Both the position numbers and the translations under genes were made by a program. Below the pieces are notes generated by a model. It was not told the DNA's origin, made no database searches, and saw only the letters and a list, made by a program, of their open reading frames with translations. This document shows, piece by piece, positions 51,801 through 64,000 of a stretch of DNA of 64,000 bases. Location: contig NC_068973.1 of NCBI RefSeq assembly GCF_016808095.1, forward strand, positions 36,450,077 through 36,514,076, read 5' to 3'. The stretch comes from Vigna angularis (lineage: Eukaryota > Streptophyta > Magnoliopsida > Fabales > Fabaceae). How positions within the stretch are numbered: position 1 is the stretch's first letter; every line of letters starts with the position of its first letter.

Positions 51801-52924
51801 TAAACTACAAATTTAGAGAATCTCAGATAAATAAAAAGTATAAAACAAATTAATTTTAAGTTAATGAATAGTCAGTGTTAGACGTTCGATTTTCTAAAAC
51901 TAAACTATAAAATGATATAATTCAATTTTTATGGTAAATAATTATTTTTTTCCAATATAATGCAGCTAATGTTCAATATAGTTCAATTAACTTTATTCAT
52001 CCCTAGCAAAACATTTTCCTAAACTCTAACTCTTCATCGTTAGCAATCACTTACCACTTAAATAAATGTGAAAGTTTTAGAAAAAAAGGAATTGTGTCAA
52101 TAACTCTCTTATATCTGTTATGCACTCAAATTGACTAGAACCCAACTCAAACTAAACATGACTAATTTAAACCCCTAAATCAAATTAAAATAACTACATG
52201 TAAGATAATAGCTTCTTTTACATAAAGGTATCTTTTTATGAAAACAAAAAACTCTAATATCCAAAAACTTCTAAATAGATGGATAAAACTCTCAAAACTT
52301 CACCCTACATGGCCAACACCTTTATTTCTTCACATCACTAATTGAATTTTATAAATATATTCAGATAATAAAGAAAAAAAAAATGGAATCAACAATAAAG
52401 GAATTAAGATCTTACCTGTATGAAGATTTTTATTGGTCAATCTTAATATATTATTGTTTGTGTAATTTATTGGTAAAATTGATGATTAGTCTATTAATCT
52501 ATTTACACTTGAAAAAAAAAACATTTCATTCTTTATTTTCCTTTATATGGTATTTATGATATAAACAAACCGATTCTTAAAAGAAATAAAAATAATATTT
52601 GAAAATTAAAATCTAAAATCTAAAAATGAAAATGAAAATTTGAAATATATAAATAAAAATAATATTTAAATATATTTATAAGTATGTTAAAGAATAGAAA
52701 TAAAAATTATAGAAAAAAATTAAAGAAATTATGTTCATCTTCTAAAATAGAAAATTGCAGAATTTTTTTCAATGTTTACTTCTAACTAAGAAAGTGACTG
52801 ATTGCTTAGCTAATCATGACAGCTAGCATGTTCACGAATAATGTGAGTTAGCGCTCCCTTATACATGTGATAAATCCCAAGTTATCTGCTTCGCTTTCTA
52901 ATACAGCGACTGAATATAACATTC
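51801..52924. other. AT-rich spacer
   Basis: No supportable gene or repeat family recognised. Confidence 0.5.
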
Positions 52925-52947
52925 CTATTATTATTATTATTATTATC
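52925..52947. repeat. (ATT)n microsatellite
   Basis: Seven or so ATT triplets. Confidence 0.9.
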
Positions 52948-52999
52948 AGGATGATGGGATTAATCATCTTTATTTAAAAAAAGAAGCACTGAACAAGAC

Positions 53000-53085
53000 A
53001 GAAATTGACATAGAGGAATCAGAAAATAAAAAGAAATTGACATAGAGGATTCAGAAAATAAAAAGAAATTGACAGAGAAGCGGAG
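53000..53085. repeat. 32-bp tandem repeat (about 2.6 copies)
   Basis: AGAAATTGACATAGAGGA-TC and its continuation recur at 53000, 53032 and 53064, exactly 32 bp apart, with one or two differences. Confidence 0.9.
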
Positions 53086-53454
53086 CTGATGCAGAACAAG
53101 ATATTGCCAAAAAAAATCACTTTACCTGCCTTTTCTCTCAATAGCATAACGGCTCTTTCATTTTCCATAGTCAAGTAGCTCCCTTTCATTAATCTTAGTG
53201 AGGGGATTGAAGGAAAACATTACAATCAAAAGTTGGGGCAAACATTCATAAACATAATTGGATCTTGTGACTAAGTTTTATTCCGATCAACTTCGAGTTC
53301 AAAAAAGAATTATCATCAACAAACAAGCAGCAATCAAAAACATTTTAAACGAAAACCAATGCATAAAACATACCAAAAATTTGCGAATGGAGTAATTCTC
53401 CCTCCGTGGGAGAGATTTTCAAATGTTTTCAATAACATGGCTTCTTCCAGCAGT

Positions 53455-55600
53455 CTATTTTTTCGCCATATGAAGTTTAAGTGTAATCCAAGCTTCTTCT
53501 AGCCAATCCAGGCTGGTACAGGGAGTTGGCATAACCCAAAAGTTTAATGTAAATTTCAATATCAAACATAAGTTTTAAAAAGGTTTCAGTTAAACAAAAA
53601 CCTGTCTCATTTAGAACTTCATACTGTAGTATGGAGTTGTAACGTAGAAACCAAATTATAAGGTTCTATACCATCTCAAGAACACACCAATTCACCTATT
53701 TATGCGTAGTGTCCCATTTTGCAACTCATAATGTTGCACATCTTGTAAGCCCCAGTTGCTAGAGTTAAGAAACACCAAGCTGTGGTTTAAAGCTATTATC
53801 ATGTTTCTTTGGGAGAAAAGATTATATCTCTTAAGATATCATTATATCTTAAACCCACTAAATAATCAAATTACTTGTGTTCTAGTAGATTTTAGTATCT
53901 TATTTGCCCATCTTCTATTAGTAGTTTATTTACAGTTTCACTGATCAAACTAAAAAAAACCCTTAACCATTGGGTTCATACATATCAAAGAAATTTTGAC
54001 ACACCAGTTTTCATGTCAAGATGTGCACTTCAGTTAAAGATTTCAAAGTTTAAAATAATTCTAAATCTGCTGATAAGTTACTGTACCATTTTAGTAGAAA
54101 TATAAATCTACATAATATACAACTTGTAAAATCTAACCTAACCCATTTATCCCTTTGTATAAAACAGGTATAAAAAACGTCTGCTCACCCCTGCAAAATA
54201 GGAGACCGGATCTTCTCCATCAGCCTTGAGAAATTAAAAGCTAAAGAAATACAAAAATTGCAAGTTTGGCAACCCATTTGAGCATTACTGTATTTGTATA
54301 TATATGGTTTCGTGAAACTGAGCTTCTGCCTCTATCAACTTTTCTAATTGCAGTTTGCCTCTCTCACTTACTCTTCCAAATGATAACACTACATGACCAG
54401 AGATCGATTTGTGCACTCAATTCAAAATCTTCACGATACTTTATGCACTCTATTGTCATACACCAAGAAATTCTCCACATTTAAGTTTCTATGTCAAGGA
54501 CCTCTACCGTGAGAGTAATCTCCAATCCACTACATATAAGCTGCTGAAAATACTTTCTTGCTTCAGGTTCAGTTAGTCATCAAACAGTTCCCGACTTGGA
54601 ATGATGTCAAACAAATGCCTATGATCATGCATTTCAGCAAACCCGCTAATTTGGAAGGAAAGTGGCAAAATTCACAGAAGAAGTGTGGTAAATAATTGCA
54701 ATCCATCTATTCTAGAATTATTACACTAACCATTCATGAACCTTATCGTACTTATTACTGGGGTTGAATAATGTCACCGTGAAAACATGATACCAAATGA
54801 ACTGAACCACGAAGATAACACTGAGGGTATTATTCTTGCCATAGTGCTGGCTTCGTACCAATTCAAATATTGATATCACATCCATCTGAGAGCAATAAGT
54901 ATCGGAGATTGATATTGATACTGTAAACATCAACTCTTTCAATATTTTAGTTAGTAGTAAGTCTTTATTTGATTTGATGCATAACTTTTTACAGAAAATA
55001 TTGATATAGGTTATTATTATAATTTTATCCACAATTCTAATTTTGTAGAAAATTATAATACCAATTGTAATGTCTCTAACTATCCACACACAAGAGTAAA
55101 AACATGAGAAATGAACTCCAAAATCTAAAAGATCTTGTACTTACCAAAATAATTTGGATGCATTATTACAAGTGTAAAAACAGAAACAAATCTCAATCTT
55201 ATTCAATTCAATCTATCATGTGACCTCACTTAAATAGCCAAACCAATCAAAACTAGGTGATCTAATTCAATTTCATCATTAATTCAAATTTTATGACTAT
55301 CTCTTCTTTGTTTCACATATCTCAAACTAAACTTGAAATAAAGCAACTACATTTTACAACAACATGCTAAAATTCACCGGATTTGATGTTTAGACTCTTG
55401 TTTCTACCAACTTGGAGGCTTCGATTTCTTACTCTGGGAAAGATGAGAACGGTATTGGATGGAGGTAGTGAGAAGGAGGAGAAATCGGATGTTGATAGAA
55501 AAAGAGAAGGAAGAAGAGAATAGCTTTTGGTGTTGTTAATGAAGAGTGAAAAACTTAACTCTTTTCTTCTATTACCGGACCCCTTCTTTTATAAGCTCAC
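53455..55600 (-). pseudogene. Possible gene or gene remnant with exon-like segments, family unknown
   Basis: The minus strand shows a TATA-like TTATAAAAGAAGGGG at about 55595-55581 followed by a CT-rich leader-like stretch. Three exon-like pieces follow. 54645-54573 (after an AG) reads GFAEMHDHRHLFDIIPSREL and then FDD-stop. 54224-54189 reads ADGEDPVSYFAG with a GT donor. 53512-53455 (after CAG) reads LDWLEEAWITLKLHMAKK-stop. The phases of these pieces do not join simply, so they are not one intact gene as modelled. A 122-codon frame at 55089-54721 is hydrophobic and of uncertain reality. I do not recognise the family. It may be a poorly visible many-exon gene, a decayed copy, or chance. Confidence 0.2.
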
Positions 55601-55793
55601 TCCTCTGATTTATTTATTTTTAATTTTCTATCCATCTTACTTAAACCATCTAAAGCTTACATGTTCTAGCCAAACTAAATTCTACAATTTACTTTCATTT
55701 TAAATTTCTTTACTAATCACACCACTCCACACATTTAAACATACATACTGCTATACAAATATTATAATTGAATTAAGATTTAAACACGTTAAC

Positions 55794-56032
55794 TTTAAGT
55801 AATACATAAAACTCTATTCTTATCGTTATTGGTAAATATTTTCTCATCTTGTACAGCTTTGGTAAGTTTATATTTTTTCTTTTTAGGAAACCTGTTGTAT
55901 CCCCTCTCACTACCTCCTTTAAGTAATACATAAAACTCTATTCTTATTGGTAAATATTTTCTCATTGTGTATAGCTTTGACAAGTTTATAATCTTTCTCT
56001 TTTTAGGAATCCTATTGTATTCCTTCTCAATG
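55794..56032. repeat. About 120-bp imperfect tandem duplication
   Basis: TTTAAGTAATACATAAAACT starts at 55794 and again at 55918, and both units run through TTTTTAGGAA-CCT. The second unit has lost about 10 bp. A minus-strand frame (56067-55795) stays open through both units. Confidence 0.8.
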
Positions 56033-56039
56033 AAAACGA

Positions 56040-56990
56040 TGCGAGGAATGGACCAGTTTTTCACCAAGCAGTAGCTCTAAATGGGGCTGTTGCGAGTGCA
56101 CCAACTTATCTCAACAATTCCAAATGGGACTAAAATAGTTCCCTTTTTCCTTTTGTGACCTCCTATACTCTTGAAAACCTGCTAACAAAACAATTTCCCA
56201 ACATTTCTGTTTTCTTGCATAACTTCACTTCCTCACGTATTTCACTTTGTCTGCTCACATATTTCAATCCATATTCCTTACCACAGTACTTGAGTTGAAA
56301 TCTTCCAAACCAACATTAGTTAACGTACAAATTTTGTCTAGATGATGTTACCTTCTTTATTCTAGTATCGTTAGTACTCTTCTAATGGCAACTACTATTC
56401 TCTGCTTAGATGTTTCACTTATAACAAATCTCGGAAGTGAAAATGAACAGAAAAATCCAAAGTTCAAATATATCAGTCCATTGAGAAAAAAGAACCAATG
56501 CCGTAACTATTAAATGATGATATGAAGAGAGAAAAACTTTTACAAGTACATCAAGAAATTAAAATAATGGAAGAAATCAAAGAATGGCAAAATGAACGTA
56601 CCATGGTTCGTATTATAAGACCCACAGTCTTTCTAATCACGTCGATCTTTCCCCTTCAGGTGCGTGCGCGCGCGCCATTTTTTCTGCAAATCTTGTTTCT
56701 CTCAACCTTCGGGTAAATCTCATTACACAGAATTTAGATGGAAGATTAAGAACACAACGACATTCAAAAGAAAGCAAGATTTGAGTGCTGATTTTGGTTT
56801 TGAGTGAAGTGAAGGTTTTAATTGAAACACAACGCTGGAGCATTGTGGAAAGGAACAGAGACAACTCTTTTTTCCTCAGAAGTTTTTGGGAAGAGAAGAG
56901 ACACCCTTAAGATGGTGTTGAACACATTGAAAGAAACTAAAGAGAATAAATAATTGGAAAACAAGAGACAGAAAAAAATGCTTTGCAGAT
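56040..56990. other. Spacer with no supportable gene
   Basis: Contains a short (CG)-rich GTGCGCGCGCGCC run at about 56661-56675 and moderately balanced composition at 56500-56900, with only short open frames on both strands. Function not seen. Confidence 0.4.
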
Positions 56991-56995
56991 TTATT

Positions 56996-57028
<33 letters not shown>
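56996..57028. repeat. TA/CA microsatellite
   Basis: An alternating AT run followed by ACACACACA. Confidence 0.9.
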
Positions 57029-57199
57029 TTGTTGTAAAATTTAAATACGATAAAAAAATACACTCACGATTATAACTGGGAAGCTTTTAGAAAATTAATT
57101 AGAGGTAGAAATTTTTTATAAATATACTCGAATATTTGATTATTACAAACAAATTAGAATTTCATTAAAACGGACTTATTTTATAAAAACACTATTTTT

Positions 57200-58935
57200 T
57201 CTAAAACTTTTTTAGATTCTCTCTAAGTTTTTAACTTCATTTTTAATTTCTTGAAGATCCAAACCTACCAATTTTTAGTATTTTTAGTGTTAAGAACAAT
57301 ATATTTTTCCAATCAAATTTGTCAATAAGTTCTCTTTTTATTATTTTCTTAAATTAATTCTTGATTTATTTATTTTTTTACATGTAGTCTTTAAGAGGTT
57401 TTCGTGTGTAACTCAATTTGATTCTCTACTATTTTTGTGATTATAATAACGTGTTCAAATAATTAATGAGTTTTTTTTGTGCAGTTATAACTACTTAAAG
57501 GTTTTGTCTACGTAAGATCTTTGTGAGTGAAGATTCTTCATTAAGGTAAGAGAAACTAGTTTATTATAATGATTAAGTTTTGAATTGATGAAATTGAATT
57601 ATTAATTTTGTGAAATTGAATTATTAATTTTTGTTGAATTAAAATGGTTTTATGTGGAATTGATTTGATTTTGCTAGGATTATACAATTTGTTCTATCTA
57701 AGAGTTATTTTGATTTATAACAAGGTATTTTAAACTAAGGAATAACTAGAATTGCATATGGGAAAGATGGATAACCTATTTTAGTCAAATTAGACAACAT
57801 TTGATGGTACCATAAAACCACCATGCAAATGGCTCAAGTTAATGAGCTCCAAAGGTCTGGGATATTATCGGATGTTCACTTGACAATGAGTTTCATGAAG
57901 TTTGGCGCTAGGCATCAAAACCGTATGCTAAGTGTCACAAGTCTTGCAATGGGTGCCCTCTCCCACGTGCTGGCGCTAGGCATCAAAACTGTATGCTAGG
58001 TGTCACAAGCCTTGCGATGGGTGCCCTCTTCCACGCGCTGGACGCTAGCTAGAGTTTCATTCCAGGGTTTCATGGAGCTTTGAGTGTTGGGTGCCACGAA
58101 ACTTTCATTTGGTGTTATGCTCTATATGATATCGATAATGTTCTAAATTGTTATATTTAAGCAAACATGGTTATTAATAATGATAATTGAGTTTAATATG
58201 AAATGTAAGATATTTGGTTGTATGTATGATTTTTTTTTCTTTGATCGATAGTCTAGTTGTTAGTGTTATGTTAATAGAAAGAGTTGAACTCACAATTTGA
58301 CATTTTCCAACTTTACCACCAAGTTAACCTTATAACTCCTTTATTGTATGTATGATGATAGTGTGGAAATTTCCAAAGAAATACTGTTACACTAATCTTG
58401 AATTAGGGTGTATTGAATGTTGATTTTGTAAAATTGTTAGTATCTTACTCACTTAGAGAAATATATATATAGTTGTGAGAGTCAAAAACCATTCATATAT
58501 AAAGTTTTAGTAAGATATTGAATTAGCATATATAAAATTCACCTTGTCATGCTTTTTGGAAGAGATGTTGTCTAACCATGATATAACTATAGCTCTTGCA
58601 AAACACGAGTAAGAGATGACATGTGCATAATCTCTGAATCTACTCAATACATATGTCTTCTAAAAATAAAGTTAAATATTAAAATATTATGATCTATTAT
58701 GAACATTATTTTTGTAGATATATAATTAATGATATACGATATTTGAGTAATAAAGAAATATTATAAATTTGTTATAATTACATTTGCTCTGTGTAAGGAA
58801 TTTATTTTGAATAACATTGTAAATGTTTTATTAAATTACTTGGAAATTTGGAAATTTCAAATACTATATATTTTTCCAGTGCTTAATATATTAAATTATA
58901 ATACTTATATTAATTAGTAGTTTTGGTATGTTACA
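57200..58935 (+). mobile_element. Probable long LTR, copy E (diverged)
   Basis: The end TTTTGGTATGTTACA (58935) matches the LTR end motif of copy A. A GGTAAGAGAAACTAGTTTA block at 57545 recalls the GGTAAGGGAAGCTTA block of copies A-C. A variable GC-rich centre with a 68-bp tandem pair lies at 57904-58039. The start is undefined, and the conserved GATGATCAT block was not found. It could be a related LTR family or a truncated copy. Confidence 0.35.
57904..58039. repeat. 68-bp tandem duplication (2 copies)
   Basis: GGCGCTAGGCATCAAAAC followed by GTATGCTA-GTGTCACAAG and TGGGTGCCCTCT starts at 57904 and again at 57972. The copies differ at a few positions. Confidence 0.85.
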
Positions 58936-59273
58936 ATAATAAATATTTAAAAATATCATATGTTGTAAATTCAGTATCGGAATAATCATGAAAAATACAT
59001 TAGTTCTCATAGTATGAATATAATTTTGTTTTTAGTTTTGTGTTATATAAATATGAACAATAAATATGTTAAATGGTTAAAGAGATGACAGGGTGGGATT
59101 ATAATGGATAAAAAAAATCTTAATAATTCTAACAATCCAACATCCTTTGTTTATTCACAAATATGGGAGTATGCATGGAGTAGAACTATTACTTTACGTT
59201 GAAATGGAATTGTTGATTTAAAATGTGTTTTCAATAACTCATGCCTAATAATCACAACTTATACATTCTTATA

Positions 59274-59440
59274 AGGTTTAATACATGATTTGGTCCCTAC
59301 TTTTAGGAGTTTGGTTCAAAGTAATCATACATTTTAAAAAAGTTCAGTAAGATCTCATATTTCGTAAAAAAATGTTCAATCAGGTCTTTTACGCTCGTGC
59401 CGTTAAAAACATAACGGTGCAAATGCCACGTCATCATCAC
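59274..59440. mobile_element. MULE-like terminal segment (single end)
   Basis: AAGGTTTAATACATGATTTG followed by GTCCCTACTTTTAGG, a TCAATCAGGTCTTTTACG stretch and GCCGTTAAAAACATAACGG resembles the terminal sequence of the foldback element at 34053 (GGTTTAATT..., AGGTCC..., GCCGTTAG). No inverted partner was found downstream. Confidence 0.4.
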
Positions 59441-59740
59441 CATCTCTAGACAAACCCTAATTTCTCTCAAAGAAACCCTAGTCGCCGTCACCGCCATCCT
59501 CGCCAGCAGCCGTCCTCTCCAACACATTACGCGCCACCACCAAAGCGTCTTCTCCCTTCTGTTGCACCTCCATCACCTTCGCATCTCACCTTCGTTCTCG
59601 CGCCACCACCCAACGCGATCCCTTGCTATGCCGCGACCACCAATCTTCACCATTTTCACCCTTGCACCAGCCAAATCGTCGTCGTGCCAGCAACACTGTC
59701 ATCCAATCTTCACCATTTTCATCCTCGCACCAGCCAAACC
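59440..59740. other. GC-rich coding-like island
   Basis: A 300-bp island rich in CCACCACC, CGCC and TCTTCACC words, sharply different from its surroundings. A plus-strand frame (59562-59801) and a minus-strand frame (59527-59303) are open, but neither shows a recognisable domain. CATTTTCA-CCT-GCACCAGCC repeats twice (about 59650 and 59715). It could be captured 5'-gene sequence inside a transposon. Confidence 0.35.
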
Positions 59741-59824
59741 TCAGGTGCAAACCTCAGGTGCAAACCTCACCCTACAAGACGATTTTGTGGGGTTGAGTTA
59801 AGCTTAAAAACTCACTTCTAATAT
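59738..59824 (+). mobile_element. TRIM LTR fragment
   Basis: GGTGCAAACCTCA (twice) followed by CACCCTACAAGACGATTTTG and GTGGGGTTGAGTTAAGCTTA matches the inner and 3' part of the LTRs of the TRIMs at 21013 and 27786, in the opposite orientation. No primer-binding site follows. Confidence 0.65.
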
Positions 59825-61359
59825 TATACTTAATATTTTTTAGAAAACAAATGTAAAATATGTTTTACTAAAAATTAATATGCAATTTATCAAAAATAAT
59901 ATTAGTAATATAATTTTAACTTACGTCAAAATAGTTCCTTACCCATACTTCAAACTTGATGTAAAAATCTCTTCAAGTTTCTCAACACCTCATATATTAA
60001 TCTATGTAATTTAGATTATGAATAATGTGATCAACATTGACTACAATATCATTTGAAGTATCACACTATATATAATATCATCCATATCCATTCATCATAT
60101 TTAATCACATATATTTATTTAACATATATTTAGTTCAACTATTTCATATATGCATGCACATATGTCTAAGTATATACAAATCATATATCTCAATTACAAC
60201 ATATCATAACAACAAAATATGTTATATGAGAAAAACTATCTTACTTAAATTGATTCATATTTACTAAATAAGAAAATATTCATCATTAAATTGTGAAATC
60301 ATCTCGTAAAGGAAATAACATGGTTTGATCAATACTAGCTCAATCAATATTATTACTAAACAATCATAATGACACTTGAGCTACAAACTTACACATACGA
60401 TAGTTGTAGTTTTTAAACATAGTTTCATAAACAACTTAATGATTATGTAATAATTGTAAAAAGCAATAACATAATAGATCAAGAACTAATACATAACCCA
60501 CATATCCCTATTCAAATCTACCGAAAATGATTTAAACACCTAAAATGACTTACATTGCATGAGTTATAAATCTTACTAATTATGACTACTCAAAACTCAA
60601 CCACTTTAAATTATGGCATGAACCAAATAACTTAGGTCACTAATAACTCAAGTATTTCAACTTCTAAAAAAATCCATAAGATTTAATACACTTACAACAC
60701 ACTTAAATCCAACCAATTTTACATGTAAATAACTAGTTTTACCAAATAAAAAACTTCAATATACACCAACTTCCAAATTGATTTGATAAATTTTTCAAAC
60801 TTCAATTTACACAATCAAGTTCTCCACTTGTTCAAATTATAACTCATGAAAAGGAAAAAATAGAAATAGTAAATTAGAGAAGAAAATAACTTAAATTAAA
60901 AGTTTGATTGAACTATTTTGATCTATTAATTATTGTCTCCTGAATAATATATTATATTCGTATAAATGATGATATATATCAACCAAAAATATTAGAGAGA
61001 ATGTTTAGGAATCTAGTTAATCGAAGAGATTAATTTTAAGTTGAAATGGATAATGAGTAGTTTAAACTTATTTACAAACTTTTTAAAAAGACTTTTTTTA
61101 ATTTTTCATTTACATTATTCATATTTTTCTATATAAATAAGTTCTTACATTCTTTTTAATAATAAACAAGTTTGTACTTGAAAATTTACTCATGAAGGTA
61201 AAAGTAGTATGGATATAGTTCCTTCATATATTTCTTTAATTCTGAATTAGAGTTACCAAATTTAAAATCCCGTATCACTTTAATTATATTGATATCTTCA
61301 CCAAGTAACTAGCTTATCTCATGATTTTCAATCCTCATTATTTTAAGTTCAAAATGTAA
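59825..61359. other. AT-rich spacer
   Basis: Nothing supportable seen. Confidence 0.5.
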
Positions 61360-61640
61360 TATTTCTTACTTAAAAACTTCATCAAGTTCTGAGTCACCTT
61401 GAGAGCTCAATGTATACTTTATCAATTGAGATACATGAAAAGCATTATATAAAATTTCAAGAAGAGAAGGTAAAACAACCTCAAAAGCCACTTGGTTTAT
61501 TAATTTAAAATTATGATAATGTAATAAATTTAAATGTTAACTTCCTTGGTTTGATAACTCTTAAACCAGGAGACATGCGTAGAGTGAATTTGTAAACTTC
61601 TGATTATGAAATATTTTTAAGTTTCACTTTCATGATATTG
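61360..61640 (-). mobile_element. Ty3/gypsy integrase C-terminal remnant
   Basis: The minus strand reads, in two frames, VIKPRKLTFKFI (about 61565-61530) and, further on, VAFEVVLPSLLEILYNAFHV followed by SQLIKY (about 61490-61410). These match the order and wording of the C-terminal part of Tekay/Del-type integrases (R-KL-PKFIGP, then VAY-LALPP, then VFHVSQLRKY). A frameshift and stops separate them. No LTR pair was recognised around it. Confidence 0.5.
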
Positions 61641-61699
61641 GCTTCTTTACACCATTTCTCATGTGTCTATAAATGGTTTAAGAATTGAGAATTGAAAAT

Positions 61700-64000
61700 T
61701 AAAGTATTACAATCCCTAAAGTTAATCAAGTTCTCCCTTAATTTTTGGAGTAAAATGACTTCTCTTATTTAAGTATTTTTCTATATTTTGATTGCAAATC
61801 CTTTTCGAAATGCTCCATTTGTGTATTTAGTTTGTTATTGGTTTTCCCAAATTCTATGTAGTCTAGCTTTTATTATTCTTTTTTACGAGAAAGATCTTTT
61901 CAAACACGTTATCATCAAATATAGATTTACTTTTTATTGTATTCATCTTTTAAACAGTGTTGTTTATGTGTAAATTTCTTGTTAAGTGAACCACCTCTAT
62001 ATTGCATATGTCTAACCTAAACATAAAAAAAAAAAAGCATCACAAGTTAGTTATCTTTTCAATACAGGATCATCAAGCATTATCAAAATTGAGCTAAGGA
62101 TGAATGTGACATAAGCTAACAAGATGTGCTTTTGGGAAGAGAACTTTTCATTTTTGGGTAGTGAGAATCATTTATCTACCTTTTTCTTTACCATAGTATT
62201 AGGCCATGTAAATTTATTTCCTTCCATTTTAGTTTCATGCATACAACATTTATAGTAGTTGTTATCCTGCTTAAATTAAAAGTCACATTTTTTATGGTTG
62301 ACTGCCAAATAAAAACTATACATAAATTGATACAATAGTTCCAAATTTATGTACAAACAAATAGCAAAAATAAAAGTATAATTATAAACACCAAATATTT
62401 GTTAGGAAGAAAAATGTCAAAGTTAAGAGCATGCAGTGTCTCTATATTTTATTTCTAATAATTACAAGGGGACTAACATATTACCTGCCAATTACATGCC
62501 AATCAACAAAATATTAAAATTATTTATAGTCTCTCTTCATAACTAAAAATTGTCATTATACCCTTCAACTTCCTTGATAAAATAAGATTTAAAATGTAAT
62601 GTAGTATTAAAAAGTTTGGTTTTTTCAAATTTATAATGAGACTCATATGAACATATATAATACACAACTTGCATCTCTTTACAAGTTCAATCATTTATAT
62701 TATTTCACTTTGAATGATAAATCCTTTAATGTTTTAGGATATAATGGAAAACTATTCATAATCTATAAAAACATCATTTAAAAAAGGGAATTTGAATAAG
62801 TAAATAACACATTAGTTTGTTTTAGGACAAATATTTCTATCCACCACAGTCACTAAGTTACTTATTTTCAAAAAGAATATATATTTTCCTTTAACGAACT
62901 TGATTACATTGTAATCTCCACATATTTCAAAACTTAACCTAAATTTTTATTTTATTTTATCAATATTGTTATTTAAACTAATAAACAAACTCTGAATAAG
63001 ATGTTAAATAATTTTTTTTCTTTTTCACGACGAACATGAGACTTTCTAAGAGCAAATCATCTTTACAATAAAAGACATGAAATCTTTATATTTCTTTATT
63101 TTAGCTTTTAAGTTATATCCAATTCTTATTTAAAAAACTCTTAAAGGATTTTACAATAATAAATGAAATAGTGTAATGAAGTACACTTTATGGTTTTTGA
63201 CAAACAAGACTATTACATTGAGTCATTATTGACTATCTCTTCATATTTTCATTGAAACTAAAAGCTTTAATTATTTTTTACTGTCACTTTTTTACTACAA
63301 ATAAAGAAGGTGTAACTTTAGGAATGACTTTTGTAAAGAGAATATGTAATAAACACTTCTTAAAAAAATACGCATATTCACACAATGAAAAGAATATAAC
63401 ATTGTTTTTCTTCAATCTATACAAAAACTAAGACACAAAGACTATATAAGCTTGTAGGTTTCTACATAAAATAGAAAACATAGTTTGTAAAAAAAAAATC
63501 TTTATCTTGCTTTCTTTATAGTAATTTTAATATGATATCTGTCAATCTTAATTTACAAGTTATTGGATTTATTTAATTGCATGTATCCTCTTATAGAGAA
63601 TATAATTTTCTTTTGTACTTGTTGATAACATAAAATTGAAAAATCATGTCTAAGGTATACTATAACATTTATGATATTTTACATTACTTCTCATGATGTA
63701 AGCATTTAAATATAAATGAACATAAATAGTAATAAATGTTCATTCAAATATAATAATTTCATTTATAAAAAAAATGCTTTGTATTGGTATTTAAATAAAT
63801 AATTGATTTGAGTAATGTGACAACCATTGATGATTATTTTTACAAGTAAAAATAAGATTAGTCATGTTGCAACATTTCCTTCTATTATTCCTGTTAGAGG
63901 GTTTGGTTAGAGTGATTAAAGGGTTTGGTTGTGTTTACTTATTGAATATATGTATAATCATTTAATGTTTATTTACATTTATTATCATCAAACAACATTA
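61700..64000. other. AT-rich spacer
   Basis: No supportable gene. It may hold more decayed retroelement sequence on the minus strand, but I could not align any of it to a domain. Confidence 0.45.

Noticed and set aside
54721..55089. 122-codon minus-strand frame
   Set aside because: AT-rich, Ile/Phe-rich with no recognisable domain. Kept only as part of a low-confidence gene-like region.
1..64000. A new multi-gene biological system
   Set aside because: Only three intact genes are visible, from unrelated pathways and far apart. The remaining structure is mobile DNA, spacer and repeats.

Overview
This is a plant nuclear window, very AT-rich outside genes, with GT-AG introns, TATA boxes and many transposon remnants. 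The encoded proteins (an APT5-like adenine phosphoribosyltransferase, an EREX-like PX-domain protein, a hybrid proline-rich protein) and the repeat types suggest a warm-season legume such as Vigna or Phaseolus. The species is inferred from general resemblance, not proven.

Layout. 1-7300: AT-rich intergenic DNA with two nested terminal-inverted-repeat (TIR) elements at about 4859-6872. 7530-10287 (+): six-exon APT gene, intact, 191 codons. 10288-14590: AT-rich spacer with TA microsatellites flanking an LTR-like fragment. 14593-24285 (-): ten-exon EREX-like gene, intact, 720 codons; its 5.1-kb first intron holds a decayed Ty3/gypsy element and a TRIM miniature retrotransposon. 24290-31380: AT-rich spacer with a second TRIM and a small broken coding segment. 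31385-31909 (-): single-exon hybrid proline-rich protein gene.

33500-51800 is a transposon nest: a Ty1/copia pol remnant split by a 1.4-kb foldback Mutator-like element with a perfect 9-bp target duplication; several long (about 2.5 kb) LTRs of a Ty3/gypsy family without internal regions, two of them head to head; a TIR element inside a TA microsatellite; and many tandem repeats. 51800-64000: AT-rich DNA with a degenerate satellite, weak gene-like segments at 53.4-55.6 kb, another probable LTR, a chimeric GC-rich segment at 59.4-59.8 kb and a gypsy integrase remnant near 61.5 kb.

The three intact genes belong to unrelated processes (purine and cytokinin salvage, endosomal RAB5 signalling, cell wall). 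No gene cluster or new multi-gene system is visible. The most interesting signals are in the mobile DNA: a short reading frame and sequence block conserved at the same place in four LTR copies, the foldback element with its exact insertion scar, and the nested TIR family that sits at TA repeats.
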